Shown here: in pieces, positions 25,752-34,751 of the stretch | How positions within the stretch are numbered: the first letter of the stretch is position 1 | Layout: each line of letters begins with the position of its first letter | Source of the DNA: Rhodobium gokarnense | GTDB lineage: Bacteria; Pseudomonadota; Alphaproteobacteria; Rhizobiales; Rhodobiaceae | NCBI RefSeq assembly: GCF_025961475.1 | Contig: NZ_JAOQNS010000001.1 | Span: 186,001-250,000, forward strand | Length of the DNA: 64,000 nucleotides | Reading direction: 5' to 3' | Translations under genes and position numbers: made by a program | Notes under the pieces: generated by a model | The model's input: only the letters and a program-made list of their open reading frames with translations | Told to the model about the DNA's origin: nothing | The model's database searches: none

Positions 25752-26075
25752 GAATGACACCCCGTGATTTTTGGAGACTGGTCGGAAAGGCATTTTTCCG
25801 GCCGGAGCGATGCTGCCGGCCGAAAGCTCTTTGTTTTCAACGGTTACTAAGTATTCTTAATTAAGAACATGACGTTGCTATGAAGGTGGCGTCCGGTTTC
25901 TGGTGCGGCAAAATCGTTGCCGCACGGCGCGGCCGGGTTCCTTAAGGGAAATCAGGCCGAACCGGGGTGTCGCCCGGACGCCGGCGGGCCGCGGACCGCC
26001 CAATTGGGGATTGCGGGGCCGTCTTGTTCTCGTTCAAGATGCCGGCCCGCATTGCTGCAAGGAGAGCCCTGGCCC
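25752..26075. promoter_or_regulatory. Divergent region between phoX-like and phosphatase genes (324 bases)
   Basis: The phoX-proximal part is AT-rich and holds the Pho-box-like element and a 14-base perfect palindrome TTCTTAATTAAGAA at 25854-25867, which may include the phoX -10 region. The right half is GC-rich with no gene that I can support. Confidence 0.6.
25869..25886 (-). promoter_or_regulatory. Pho-box-like direct repeat upstream of phoX
   Basis: On the minus strand, CCTTCAT-AGCA-ACGTCAT. Compared with the PhoB consensus CTGTCAT-N4-CTGTCAT, each half matches 5 of 7 and the 4-base spacer is exact. An AT-rich candidate -10 region follows about 10 bases downstream. Confidence 0.55.
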
Positions 26076-26753
26076 GTGCCGACCCGTATCTTTCTCGTGC
26101 GCCATGGCGCGACGACCCTGACCGCGGAGGACCGGTTTGCCGGCTCCTCGGACGTGCACCTTTCCGACGAAGGGCGCCAGCAGGTGACCCACCTCGCAGA
26201 GCGGCTCAGCGGCCATGACCTCGATGCGGTCTATGCCAGCCCGATGCACCGCACGATCGAGACCGCGACCATCCTCGCCGAACCGCACGGGTTGGAGCCG
26301 ACCCTGGAAGAGGGGCTTCGCGAAATCGACTACGGGCACTGGGAGGAGAAGAGCCGCTCGGAGGTCGAGCGGGATTTCGCCGAGGAATATGCGATCTGGC
26401 AGGAGGACCCGTTCACGATCGCCCCGAAGGGCGGGGAATCCGGCGTCAACGTCCTCAACCGGGCGCTGCCGGTGATCCGGCGGATCGTCGAGGCGCACCG
26501 GCATCGCAATGTCCTCGTGGTCTCCCACAAGGGCACCAACCGGCTCGTCATCAGCAGCCTGCTCGGCTTCGACGTTCGTGGCTACCGGGACCGGCTCGAC
26601 CAGAGCCCGGCCGCCCTCTCGATCCTCGATTTCATGACGGATTCGCGGGCCCGGCTGCGGCTCCTCAACGACGTCTCGCACTATGAGGGCATTCCGGACC
26701 GGATCCTGACGGACCGGCTGTCGAGCTGGTGGGACCGCTCGGGCAAGGCGTGA
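26076..26753 (+). CDS. Histidine phosphatase family protein (phosphoglycerate-mutase-like)
   Basis: 225 residues starting GTG (read as Met) in VPTRIFLVRHGATTLTAEDRFAG. The RHG motif holds the phospho-accepting His. YASPMHRTIETATI supplies the second Arg, LREIDYGHWEEKS the acid residue, and VLVVSHKGTNRLVIS the second catalytic His. This is the branch that includes CobC and broad-range phosphatases. AAGGAG lies 11 bases before the GTG; no ATG lies nearer. Lying opposite a PhoX-like gene hints at phosphate metabolism, but the substrate is unknown. Confidence 0.87.
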   Translation: MPTRIFLVRHGATTLTAEDRFAGSSDVHLSDEGRQQVTHLAERLSGHDLDAVYASPMHRTIETATILAEPHGLEPTLEEGLREIDYGHWEEKSRSEVERDFAEEYAIWQEDPFTIAPKGGESGVNVLNRALPVIRRIVEAHRHRNVLVVSHKGTNRLVISSLLGFDVRGYRDRLDQSPAALSILDFMTDSRARLRLLNDVSHYEGIPDRILTDRLSSWWDRSGKA

Positions 26754-26765
26754 GGCCGCCTTGCC
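26742..26765 (+). terminator. Terminator overlapping the phosphatase stop codon
   Basis: GGCAAGGCG-TGAGGC-CGCCTTGCC, nine perfect pairs with a six-base loop that contains the TGA stop. A moderately T-rich GTTCGTCTCTT follows. It separates the gene from the convergent DUF2778 gene. Confidence 0.55.
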
Positions 26766-26789
26766 GTTCGTCTCTTATGGGAAGCGCCC

Positions 26790-28163
26790 TTACAAAGCCG
26801 CCATGTAGGTGGGCAGCTCGTCGAGCGTTCGGACGACGATCATGCGCTTGATCCGGCCCTTCTTGAAGGCGGTCAGGAAGCGGTCGTAATTCTTGAAGAC
26901 GACGCAGCCATTGGACTGGGAGCTGTCGCCGCGGGCGTACATGTAGGTGTGGGCCAGGAGGCCGTCGCGGTTGAATTTCTTCTTGCCGTCGGCGGGCAAC
27001 AGGCGGATCGCCTCGACGCCATGGAAGCGGCGCTCGCGCATCACCAGATTGTAGAGGTTGGGCGGCGTCGGGCCGCGGTTCTTCTTGGTAACGTAGCGCG
27101 GATTGTCCTGCATGTGGGCAAGGCCGGAATGGGCCTCCAGCTTTTCGCCGTTCGGCATGTGGACGGTTGCCGATTCGATGACGTAGACGGCGACGCGACT
27201 GCCGGGGCCGGGCAGTTCGGAGCCGTCGGAGCCCCGGAACAGCTTTCCGAAGATGCTGCTCGAGGTCTCGCCGTCGACCTCTGTCTCACGGGGTTCGGGC
27301 GACGCGTAGGCGAGCGTTGCCGCCACATCCCGGCGCACGGCCCTTGCCGGACGCTCCGGACGCGGGCGCGGCCGCACATCGGCAAAAACCGGCAGGTCGG
27401 GCGTTTCGGGCGCGAGACTCGCGACCGTTCGGGTCCCGGCATCGGCGGCGATCTGCGGGCGGGGCATCGGCCGGGCGAAATCGACCGGCAGGGATTCGGT
27501 GGCAATCCGGGTGCCGGCCTCCGGGACGGCGCCGGTGACGATGCCGTAGGTTGCCGGGTCGTGGGCAAAGGCGAAGCGCTGGTCGAGGTCGATGGCAAGG
27601 GCGAGCGCTGCGACCTGGCCGCTCTCGACCATGGTGACGGCCGGCGCCAAAAGGCCCGGCATGTCGTCGTCAAGGCCACCCGTCAGCCAGACGGTCGAGG
27701 ACTGGCGGGCAAGGTCCGCCGGGTCGTAGACGAGGGCGTATGAGACCGGCTGGCCGACAACGGCCGGGGCCGCCTTGGCCTGCTGCGGCTTCTCCTCGAC
27801 AGACGTTTCGGCCACGGTCGGCAACCGGTCCTGGCGGTCGTTGCGCGCGACGGCCTCGGCCTTTTCGGATGTTCCCGGCGCGTCTGCCTTGATCGTCCGG
27901 TTCCTGTGCCGAATGGTCACCACGCGCGCGGTCTTCACCGGGGCGGCCTTTTCGGCCGCCGGGCCGGTCTCGTTGGCCGAGATGCGCTTGAAGTCCGGCC
28001 GCCCGACAAGGCCTTCGGAGAGCTGCGAAAAGCTGTGGGCGAGCACGGCCAGCATGACGAGGACCAAAAGGACGCCGAGGCCGCCCGCGGCAAGGCCGGC
28101 ATAGGCAAGACGCTTCGTGCGGCCGGGCGCGCCCTGCGCCTGCGCTCCAACATGTCCGGTCAT
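26790..28163 (-). CDS. Membrane-anchored DUF2778 (Tlde1-like L,D-transpeptidase fold) protein
   Basis: 457 residues. After about 18 cytoplasmic residues comes one membrane span (LAYAGLAAGGLGVLLVLVMLAVLAHSF), then a long low-complexity Pro/Ala/Arg-rich periplasmic linker to about residue 330. The C-terminal DUF2778 domain has VAVYVIESATVHMPNGEKLEAHSGLAHMQDNPRY, NRGPTPPNLYNL, then LLAHTYMYARGDSSQSNGCVVFKNYDRFLTAF, with the conserved His and Cys expected in the active site. Related domains cut or exchange peptidoglycan cross-links. The start is uncertain: the frame is open to 28532, and 28163 follows a run of G. Confidence 0.78.
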   Translation of the reverse strand: MTGHVGAQAQGAPGRTKRLAYAGLAAGGLGVLLVLVMLAVLAHSFSQLSEGLVGRPDFKRISANETGPAAEKAAPVKTARVVTIRHRNRTIKADAPGTSEKAEAVARNDRQDRLPTVAETSVEEKPQQAKAAPAVVGQPVSYALVYDPADLARQSSTVWLTGGLDDDMPGLLAPAVTMVESGQVAALALAIDLDQRFAFAHDPATYGIVTGAVPEAGTRIATESLPVDFARPMPRPQIAADAGTRTVASLAPETPDLPVFADVRPRPRPERPARAVRRDVAATLAYASPEPRETEVDGETSSSIFGKLFRGSDGSELPGPGSRVAVYVIESATVHMPNGEKLEAHSGLAHMQDNPRYVTKKNRGPTPPNLYNLVMRERRFHGVEAIRLLPADGKKKFNRDGLLAHTYMYARGDSSQSNGCVVFKNYDRFLTAFKKGRIKRMIVVRTLDELPTYMAAL

Positions 28164-28580
28164 GGCCGGCCCCCCGATCCGCAGAGCGGGGTCTTTGGCG
28201 ATCTGCACGGGTCGTCGCGCCGCGGCGGACGCATTATCACTTCGGAACTCATACGCTTGCCTTCCCATCCCGGAGCCCGCGGGCTCCTCGATGTCTTGCC
28301 TCGTTGCGATATCCCCATTCGCCCCTTCGGTCCGCCGACGGGCGCAATCCGGCGCAAAGCACCGAAAATGCATAAAAAACCGGCGACGGCGGCAAGCATT
28401 GAATAACCAAAATCTGCAAGATTCCGTTAACGCTGGTGGCCTCCCGGCAGCGTCGAGGCGCTGGGGAACGGCGACGATTGCGGCGGACGGCGGTCCGCAA
28501 GCCGCGGCACCAAACCTGCAGAAAACGGTCATTTTGTGGTGGAGGGCCGCGGCGGATCGCGCGTCCGTGCCGGGGCTCGC
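28164..28580. other. 417-base gap before the DUF2778 gene
   Basis: The frame of the DUF2778 gene continues here without a stop to 28532, but its composition (Cys- and Arg-rich, no domain) argues against coding. The stretch around 28370-28430 is relatively AT-rich and probably contains the DUF2778 promoter. I see no RNA gene or repeat. Confidence 0.4.
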
Positions 28581-29627
28581 TCAGGCGGTCTGGCGGGCGA
28601 TGATCTCAAAGCCGACGTCGACGACGTTTTCCTCCACCGGTTCGTCGTCGAGGCGGGCGAGCAGCGCTTCGGCCGAGCGCTCGCCGATGGTGACGCGGTC
28701 GACCTTGACGGTGGTCAGCGCCGGATAGGTGAAGGCGGCGAAATTCTGGTCGCCGAAGCCGACGATGGCGACGTCGTCGGGGCTTGCCAGGCCGCGGGCC
28801 TGGGCTTCCACCAGGACACCCTGGGCGACCGTGTCGGAGCTGCAGAAGACGGCCATCGGCGTCGGCGTCGTGGCCAGAAGGTCGGCCAGCGCGCGGCGGC
28901 CGAGTTCCAGGCTGCTGACGGGGGAGAGGTAGCTGGTTGCCACCCGGTCGATGCCGCGTTCGGCAAGCTCGGCGGTAAAGGCCCGGTTGCGCAGGCGCGC
29001 GCGCGGATCGTCGGCGGAGGCGACGCCGAAGGTGCGGTGGCCGCGGTCGTGGAGATAGGCGGCGACGGAGTGGCCGACCCGGGAATGGGAAAAGCCGACG
29101 GCGATGTCGAGCGGCGTCGGCGTGATGTCCCAGGTCTCCACGATCGGGATGCCGGCGGCGAGCAGGCGCTGGCGGCAGGTGGCGGAGTGGTGGATGCCGG
29201 TGAGGAAGATGGCGTCGGGGCGCCGGCTCAGCACCGTGACGACCAGTTCCTCCTCCGCATCGGGGTCGTAGCCGGTCTCGCCCAGAAACACCTGGTAGCC
29301 GCTTTCGCGCACGCGCCGGGTGAAGCTCTGGATGGTTTCGGCATAGACGAGGTTGGCGATGCTCGGGACGATCGCCGCGATCAGGCGGCTGCGGCTGGAG
29401 GCGAGCCCGCCGGCGAGGAGGTTCGGAACGTAGCCGGTGGAGGCGATGGCGTCCTGGATCCGGCTCAGGGTCTTGGCGGCGACCTTTTCCGGGTGGTTGA
29501 GCGCGCGCGAGACCGTGGTCGGGGCGACGCCGGCAAGCCGCGCGACGCTTTCCAGCGTGACGCTGCGCGCCGCATGGCGCAGCCGGCCATCCCCATTCTC
29601 GATCTTCTTGGTCGGCATTCCAGCCAC
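28581..29627 (-). CDS. LacI-family transcriptional regulator of the sugar-diacid operon
   Basis: 348 residues. The helix-turn-helix and hinge VTLESVARLAGVAPTTVSRALNHPEKVAAKTLSRIQDAIASTGYVPNLLAGGLAS is followed by a periplasmic-binding-like effector domain (LIAAIVPSIANLVYAETIQSF; VAIVGFGDQNFAAFTYPALTTVKVDR). It resembles GntR/IdnR-type LacI proteins that sense sugar acids. It starts at GTG 29627 with AGGTGG ten bases upstream; an ATG at 29618 is the alternative. It is the last gene of the minus-strand operon, 34 bases after the galactarate-dehydratase-like gene. Its likely operators are the TGAAAGCGCTGTCA-type sites in 34446-34636. Confidence 0.9.
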   Translation of the reverse strand: MAGMPTKKIENGDGRLRHAARSVTLESVARLAGVAPTTVSRALNHPEKVAAKTLSRIQDAIASTGYVPNLLAGGLASSRSRLIAAIVPSIANLVYAETIQSFTRRVRESGYQVFLGETGYDPDAEEELVVTVLSRRPDAIFLTGIHHSATCRQRLLAAGIPIVETWDITPTPLDIAVGFSHSRVGHSVAAYLHDRGHRTFGVASADDPRARLRNRAFTAELAERGIDRVATSYLSPVSSLELGRRALADLLATTPTPMAVFCSSDTVAQGVLVEAQARGLASPDDVAIVGFGDQNFAAFTYPALTTVKVDRVTIGERSAEALLARLDDEPVEENVVDVGFEIIARQTA

Positions 29628-29661
29628 GAAGTGTCATCCACCTGCGATACGGCCGGAAGCG

Positions 29662-31194
29662 TCACGTCACCGGCGCCGGGTTAAATAGCGTAAGGTCGTT
29701 GAAAATGCCAAGTCGATCGGCCGCGGTTTGTCGCCGTCCGCTCGCCGTCTCAAGGATAAGGCGGAAGAGCTCGCTGCCGCACTCCTCGATGGTCGCCCCG
29801 CCGGAGGCAATCTGCCCGGCGTCGAGGTCCATCAGGTCGTGCCAGCGGCCGGCAAGGGCGGAGTTGGTTGCCACCTTCAGCGTCGGGCATTCGGCGAGGT
29901 TGTAGGGCGTGCCGCGGCCGGTGGTGAAGACGTGGAGGTTCATGCCGGCGGCAAGCTGCAGGGTGCCGCAGACGAAGTCGCCGGCCGGGGTGGCGGCGAA
30001 GTTGAGGCCCTTGCGGCGGACCCGCTCGCCGGGGCCGAGCACGTCGACGATGGGGCTGGTACCGGATTTGACGACCGAGCCGAGGGCCTTTTCGACGATG
30101 CCGGAAAGGCCGCCGGCCTTGTTGCCGGGCGTCGTGTTGGCGCTGCGGTCGGCGCCGCCCCGGCCGAGATAGGCGTCGTACCAGGCCATTTCGCGGGCAA
30201 GGGCTGCGGCAACCTCCGCGTCGGCGGCGCGCGGCGTCAGCAGGTGGACCGCGTCGCGGACCTCGGTGACCTCGGAAAAGAGCACCGTGCCGCCGGCGGC
30301 GACGATGAGGTCGGCGGCATACCCGACGACCGGGTTGGCCGTCAGTCCGGAAAAGGCGTCGCTGCCGCCGCATTGCACGCCGACGACGAGGTCGGAGGCG
30401 GGGCAGGGCTCGCGGCGGCGGCGGTCGAGGCGTTCCAGGTGGCCTTCGGCCTGGCGGAGGATGCCGTCGACCATGGCGGCAAAGCCGGTGAACTGGAGAT
30501 CCTGGAGGAAGAGGGTGGTGGCATCGTCGCCGGTCGCGCCTTCGGGCAGCAGCCGTTCCGGCCGCAGCTTTTCGCAGCCGAGGCCGATGACCATGACCTC
30601 GCCGCCGAAATTGGGATTGCGGGCGAGGTTCTGGAGTGTGCGGATCGGCACCTTTGCGTCCGGCGCGGCGATGGCGACGCCACAGCCATAGGAATGGTTG
30701 AGGCCGACGACGCCGTCGACATTGGGGTAGCGGGGGAGCAGCTCGTCGCGGATCCGCCGCACCACGTGGTCGACGACGCCGGCGACGCATTGCACGCTGG
30801 TGGTGATGGCAAGGAGGTTTTTCGTTCCGACGCTACCGTCCACGTTGCGGTAGCCGTCGAAGGTGTGGCCGTCGAGTGCCGGCGCGGCGGGCGCGGGCGC
30901 TGCGGGCGCCGGCAGGGCGTCGAGCGACGGCGGTTCGGGCAGGTGGATGCGGTGTTCGTTGACCCAGGCGCCGCGGGCGAGGGGCTCTTTTGCGATGCCG
31001 ATTACCGTCCCGTAGCGCAGGACCGACCCGCCTTCAGGGATGTCCGTCAGCGCCACCTTGTGGCCGAACGGCACGTTGTCGACCAGCTTTGTGCCGTCAT
31101 CGAGTTCGGCGCCGACCTTCAGCCCGCCCTCGACGAGCACGATCGAGACGTTGTCGTCCGGATGGGTTTTCAGGATCGGGGCGGTGCCGGTCAT
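29662..31194 (-). CDS. garD: Galactarate dehydratase-like protein (GarD/UxaA family)
   Basis: 510 residues. The N-terminal SAF domain (to about residue 95, [49 protein letters not shown]) joins an Ala/Pro linker. The large UxaA/GarD catalytic domain follows: [78 protein letters not shown]. The fused form of about 520 residues is that of GarD and UxaA. In this locus with GudD, GarL and GarR, galactarate dehydration to 5-dehydro-4-deoxy-D-glucarate is more likely than altronate dehydration. ATGA overlap with the TctA stop fixes the start. Confidence 0.85.
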   Translation of the reverse strand: MTGTAPILKTHPDDNVSIVLVEGGLKVGAELDDGTKLVDNVPFGHKVALTDIPEGGSVLRYGTVIGIAKEPLARGAWVNEHRIHLPEPPSLDALPAPAAPAPAAPALDGHTFDGYRNVDGSVGTKNLLAITTSVQCVAGVVDHVVRRIRDELLPRYPNVDGVVGLNHSYGCGVAIAAPDAKVPIRTLQNLARNPNFGGEVMVIGLGCEKLRPERLLPEGATGDDATTLFLQDLQFTGFAAMVDGILRQAEGHLERLDRRRREPCPASDLVVGVQCGGSDAFSGLTANPVVGYAADLIVAAGGTVLFSEVTEVRDAVHLLTPRAADAEVAAALAREMAWYDAYLGRGGADRSANTTPGNKAGGLSGIVEKALGSVVKSGTSPIVDVLGPGERVRRKGLNFAATPAGDFVCGTLQLAAGMNLHVFTTGRGTPYNLAECPTLKVATNSALAGRWHDLMDLDAGQIASGGATIEECGSELFRLILETASGRRQTAADRLGIFNDLTLFNPAPVT

Positions 31195-32699
31195 TGCTCG
31201 GGCCCGTGGTCGCGTTCGCGCTGGCGCGCCTTGATGAGCCCGAAGATCGAATAGGCGACGGAGATGCCGATCAGCACCCAAAGGAACATGGCGATCGGGC
31301 TCTTGGTGAAGAAGATGGTCAGGGTGCCGAAGGATTCCAGACTCTTGACGAAATAGACCTCAGCCTGCTGGCCGAGGATGAAGCCGATGATCAGCGGGGC
31401 GATCTCCAACCCGACCTTCTGTCCGAGATAGCCGAAGATGCCGAACAGCAGCAGCGTCCAGACGTCGAACATGATGCCGTAGTTGATGGCGTAGGCGCCG
31501 ACGACGCACATCATGATGATGCCCGGATAGAGCAGGTATTTCGGGATCGTGATGACCTTCACGATGTGGCGGATGGCAAAGAACATGACCGCGAACATGA
31601 CGAGGTTCGCGAACACCAGCGCCACCATCATGGTGTCCCAGGTGGCAAGGTTCTCGCCGATGAAGAGTGGGCCGAGCTGGATGCCCTGGAGGGTGAAGGC
31701 GCCGATCAGGACGGCTGTGGTGCTGTCGCCGGGAATGCCGAGCGACAAGAGCGGGATCAGCGCGCCGCCGGTGAGGCCGTTATTGGCGCTTTCCGACGCG
31801 ATCACACCTTCCGGCGCACCCTTGCCGAGTTTCGACGGGTCCTTCGAAAAGTTCTTCTGCTGGGTATAGGAGAGCACCGAGGCGGCGCTGCCGCCGACGC
31901 CGGGCAGCATGCCGACGAAGGTGCCGATGGCGCTGGAGCGGAAGAGGTTGACGATCTGGCCTTTGAAGACGGCAAAGGAGAACGGCTTGCCGGCGTCGAG
32001 CTTCAGGTCGCCGGCGACTTCCTCGCGGATGCCGTTCTCCGCCTCCTGGAAGATGGTGGCGAGGCCGAAGAGGCCGATCAGCACCGGCAGCAGCGAGAAG
32101 CCGCTTTCCAGATAGGGCTCCATGAAGCCGAACATCAGCCGGTATTCGCCGTTGCCGCCGACGGAGACGTCATAGGCGCCGATGAGGCTGAGCCAGACGC
32201 CGAGCACGCCGCTGAAGATGCCGAGGAGCAGCCGCTTCGACAGCGAGGCGATGACGGTCAGCGCGAACAGGATGATCAGGAATTTCTCGATATAGGAGAA
32301 TTTGATCGCGAAGTCGGCAAGGGTCGGCGCGAACAGGAACAGCACCAGCGCGCTGAGGAGGCCGCCGACGAGGGAGGAGGCGATGCCGGTCTTCAGCGCC
32401 CGCTCGCCCTCGCCCTTCTGCGTCATCGGATAGCCGTCGAAAGTGGTGGTGATCGAGGACGGCGTGCCGGGGATGTTGAGGAGGATGGCAGGGACGAGGC
32501 CGCCGGAAATGCCGCCGACATAGAGCCCGAGCAAGAGCGCCAGGCCGTTGGTGAGATCGAGGCCGTAGGTCATCGGCAGGCAGACGGCGACGGCCATCGT
32601 AGCGGTCATGCCGGGGATGGCGCCGAAGATGATGCCGACGACGACGCCGAAGCCGATGAGGCCGAAAAAGAGCGGGGTGAGGGCGCTTACGAATTCCAC
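31191..32699 (-). CDS. Tripartite tricarboxylate transporter large permease, TctA family
   Basis: 502 residues, about twelve spans. The family signature is in [46 protein letters not shown] and is followed by [22 protein letters not shown], both strongly conserved in TctA. A second internal copy, [17 protein letters not shown], and [20 protein letters not shown] complete the duplicated fold. It starts at GTG 32699 ([13 protein letters not shown]) with GGAGG about nine bases upstream; the longer frame is not coding. Membrane channel for sugar diacids in this locus (inference). Confidence 0.93.
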   Translation of the reverse strand: MEFVSALTPLFFGLIGFGVVVGIIFGAIPGMTATMAVAVCLPMTYGLDLTNGLALLLGLYVGGISGGLVPAILLNIPGTPSSITTTFDGYPMTQKGEGERALKTGIASSLVGGLLSALVLFLFAPTLADFAIKFSYIEKFLIILFALTVIASLSKRLLLGIFSGVLGVWLSLIGAYDVSVGGNGEYRLMFGFMEPYLESGFSLLPVLIGLFGLATIFQEAENGIREEVAGDLKLDAGKPFSFAVFKGQIVNLFRSSAIGTFVGMLPGVGGSAASVLSYTQQKNFSKDPSKLGKGAPEGVIASESANNGLTGGALIPLLSLGIPGDSTTAVLIGAFTLQGIQLGPLFIGENLATWDTMMVALVFANLVMFAVMFFAIRHIVKVITIPKYLLYPGIIMMCVVGAYAINYGIMFDVWTLLLFGIFGYLGQKVGLEIAPLIIGFILGQQAEVYFVKSLESFGTLTIFFTKSPIAMFLWVLIGISVAYSIFGLIKARQRERDHGPEQ

Positions 32700-32724
32700 G
32701 GGGCCAGCCTCCGGTGGGCGTGCG

Positions 32725-33162
32725 TCATGGCAGCGTGATGTGGAAGAGCTGCGCCAGCGTGCACCAGGCGACGGTCGGCGAGAGCACCGAACTGAGGCCG
32801 ATGACGGCAAGCCGGCGCCAGGTGAGGCCGTGCACATAGAGCAGCGACAGCGCGAACATGAACGGCACCGACATGATCAAAAAGCCGAGGCCGCGGTTGG
32901 GGAAGAACTGGCCGACCCAGTCCATCGACAGGAAATAGGCGACGGTCAGCGCCAGGGTGCCGAAGAGGCGCAGCGCGTCGAACCCGCCCTTTTTCGGCAA
33001 CAGGCGGCGCTTGCCTTCCCGGAACTCGCGGATCAGGCCGGGTCCGTAGACGATCGCGATCGCGATCGCCAGGACCAGCAAGATCCACTGGATGATGGTC
33101 GGGAAAAACAGATGCGACTGGGAAAAGTCGATCTTGACGCTGAGGAAACCGGTACTCGGCAT
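32725..33162 (-). CDS. Tripartite tricarboxylate transporter small permease, TctB family
   Basis: 145 residues with four hydrophobic spans (IIQWILLVLAIAIAIVYG; LFGTLALTVAYFLSMDWVG; LGFLIMSVPFMFALSLLYV; VIGLSSVLSPTVAWCTLAQL). TctB proteins are poorly conserved, and the call rests on size, span pattern and its place between binding protein and TctA. GGGGAGG precedes ATG 33162. It would help couple the binding protein to TctA in the inner membrane. Confidence 0.85.
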   Translation of the reverse strand: MPSTGFLSVKIDFSQSHLFFPTIIQWILLVLAIAIAIVYGPGLIREFREGKRRLLPKKGGFDALRLFGTLALTVAYFLSMDWVGQFFPNRGLGFLIMSVPFMFALSLLYVHGLTWRRLAVIGLSSVLSPTVAWCTLAQLFHITLP

Positions 33163-33269
33163 CGCGGAACCTCCCCGAAGGCCTCTCCCGGGCCGCAACG
33201 ACGGCCCGACACCAAAGAAGGACGCGGTTCCGGCCCGAAAGGGCCGGGCCGGAACCGCGCAAGGATACC

Positions 33270-34313
33270 CTATCGGATGGATTCGATGATGGTCTTGTAC
33301 TGCTCCATCTTGTCCTTCAGATAGGACTGAGCCTCGGAGGAAGGCTTGAAGTTCGGAATGAAGAAGGACTTCTTCTGGGTCTCCTGGATCTTGCCTTCGG
33401 CGAAGATCTCGCCGAGCGCCTTGTCGTAGAAGGCGACGATCTCGGGGGACATGTCCTTGTTGTAGAGGAAGAAGAACTCCTTATCGAAGGTGAAGTCCTT
33501 GCTGCCGTCCTGGGTGACAGAGGCGTTCGGCGAAACGTATTTCAGAAGCTCTTCGCGGCTGGTCTCGCCCATGCCTTCCGGATTGGCCTGCTCGATGGTC
33601 TCGTGGCGGGCGGTCAGCCAGACGAAGCGCATGGCCTTCTGGTCGTCGGCCGGCAGGCGGGTGTATTGCTCGTTGGCCTGGACGGAGCCGTTGATGAGGT
33701 CGGCCTGGCCGTCGAACAGGAGCTGGTTCTTGTCGGCCTGGGAGCCGGTATTGACGGCGACGAGGTTCGCCTCCTTGCCCGGATAGCGGATCTTGATGGC
33801 GTTCTTCAGGGCGCTGAAGCCGATTTCCGAGACGCCGCCCGGCTGGATCGCGACGCGGATGCGCTTGCCGTCGGCGCAGGCCTGGATGATGTCCTCGATG
33901 GTCTGGTAGGGCGAGCTCTTCGGAACCAGATAGGCGTTGCCCGGATTGATGGCGACCGTCGGGCCCACGGTGTAGTCGTCAAACGGGTTGGAATAGCCTT
34001 TCCGGCCATAGAGATAGCCGAGATAGGACTGGTCGTGGAACACCATGATGGTGTTGCCGTCGGACAGCCGGTCGATGGTCTTGAAGGCGGCGCTGGCGCC
34101 GACGGCGTCGACCTTGACGTTGATGTCGAGCTTTTCGGCAAGGGCCTGGGCGACGATGCTGGTGTTCTGGTAGGTGTCGCCGCCGGTCGACTTGGACCCG
34201 ATGACGATGCGGACGTTGCCGCCGATCGGCATGTCCTCGGCCAGGACCTGCGAGGAAGCGAGGCCGGCGGTCGCGACGAGGGCCGCAAGGAGCCCGGATT
34301 TCAAGATGTTCAT
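33270..34313 (-). CDS. Tripartite tricarboxylate transporter binding protein, TctC/Bug family
   Basis: 347 residues. Sec signal peptide MNILKSGLLAALVATAGLASSQVLA. The mature protein carries NVRIVIGSKSTGGDTYQNTSIVAQALAEKL, the Bug N-terminal motif where substrate carboxylates bind, then SPYQTIEDIIQACADGKRIRVAIQPGGVSEIGFSAL. Periplasmic receptor for a carboxylated substrate, here most likely D-glucarate or galactarate from the neighbouring enzymes. First gene of the minus-strand operon, GGGAG about eight bases before the ATG. Divergent from gudD across a 438-base control region. Confidence 0.88.
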   Translation of the reverse strand: MNILKSGLLAALVATAGLASSQVLAEDMPIGGNVRIVIGSKSTGGDTYQNTSIVAQALAEKLDINVKVDAVGASAAFKTIDRLSDGNTIMVFHDQSYLGYLYGRKGYSNPFDDYTVGPTVAINPGNAYLVPKSSPYQTIEDIIQACADGKRIRVAIQPGGVSEIGFSALKNAIKIRYPGKEANLVAVNTGSQADKNQLLFDGQADLINGSVQANEQYTRLPADDQKAMRFVWLTARHETIEQANPEGMGETSREELLKYVSPNASVTQDGSKDFTFDKEFFFLYNKDMSPEIVAFYDKALGEIFAEGKIQETQKKSFFIPNFKPSSEAQSYLKDKMEQYKTIIESIR

Positions 34314-34445
34314 GCCATTTCTCCCATAGAAAATCTTTATTGGGACGCTCTCTTTTCGGAGCGTCCGGTGAGCGCACGCGGCTCAAATGCCGCCTCCCGT
34401 CCCCGTTGTCCGTCCCGAAGGTGGCGATGCGCCCCGCCCGAACGG

Positions 34446-34455
34446 CAACCGGTTG
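34446..34455. promoter_or_regulatory. Palindrome CAACCGGTTG (possible LacI-family operator)
   Basis: Ten perfect bases with an ACCGGT core, the centre found in operators of gluconate-type LacI regulators. It lies 133 bases upstream of the tctC-type start codon. Weaker candidate than the 34491 site. Confidence 0.4.
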
Positions 34456-34490
34456 TCGTTTTGCAGTGCCGTCGACTCCATTGCAGGGAG

Positions 34491-34504
34491 TGAAAGCGCT
34501 GTCA
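34491..34504. promoter_or_regulatory. LacI-type operator TGAAAGCGCTGTCA
   Basis: A 14-base near-perfect palindrome (one mismatch) with the central CG typical of LacI-family operators of the TGAAANCGNTTTCA class. It sits between the two divergent transcripts of the sugar-diacid locus. Confidence 0.6.
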
Positions 34505-34622
34505 TTCCTTATCGTGGGGCGATCTGGAAATTCTGTCAATCCCGGTTTTGTTCTGTCAAAAACAGCTAATATGGCCGCTAAAACAGCCATTTGGCGCCGT
34601 ATTGGCAGAAATGCAAAAAATA

Positions 34623-34636
34623 TGGTTGCGCTTTCA
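34623..34636. promoter_or_regulatory. Second LacI-type site TGGTTGCGCTTTCA
   Basis: Perfect right half GCGCTTTCA and a degenerate left half. Its centre is 132 bases from that of the 34491 site, a distance that would permit looping by a tetramer or two independent repressions. Confidence 0.45.
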
Positions 34637-34751
34637 TTCAAGATTTGCCGAGATAGCGGGCGGCCCCGCGACGGGGACGAAACGATAAGGGCAGGAAGCG
34701 GCGCGCCGGAAAATGGCGCAGACCTATCCTGCCCACATCAAAGGGTGGACA

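Larger units (their letters stand above)
34314..34751. promoter_or_regulatory. Divergent control region of the sugar-diacid regulon (438 bases)
   Basis: No gene visible. The right half (34500-34650) is AT-rich. It contains the candidate LacI-type operators listed separately, plus three CTGTCA hexamers (34499, 34533, 34553). Two of these lie in direct TTCTGTCAA repeats at 34531 and 34551, exactly 20 bases apart. Confidence 0.65.

Noticed and set aside
26790-28163. Type VI secretion effector (Tlde1) interpretation
   Set aside because: No immunity gene, VgrG, PAAR or other T6SS component nearby, and the protein has an N-terminal membrane anchor unlike an injected toxin.
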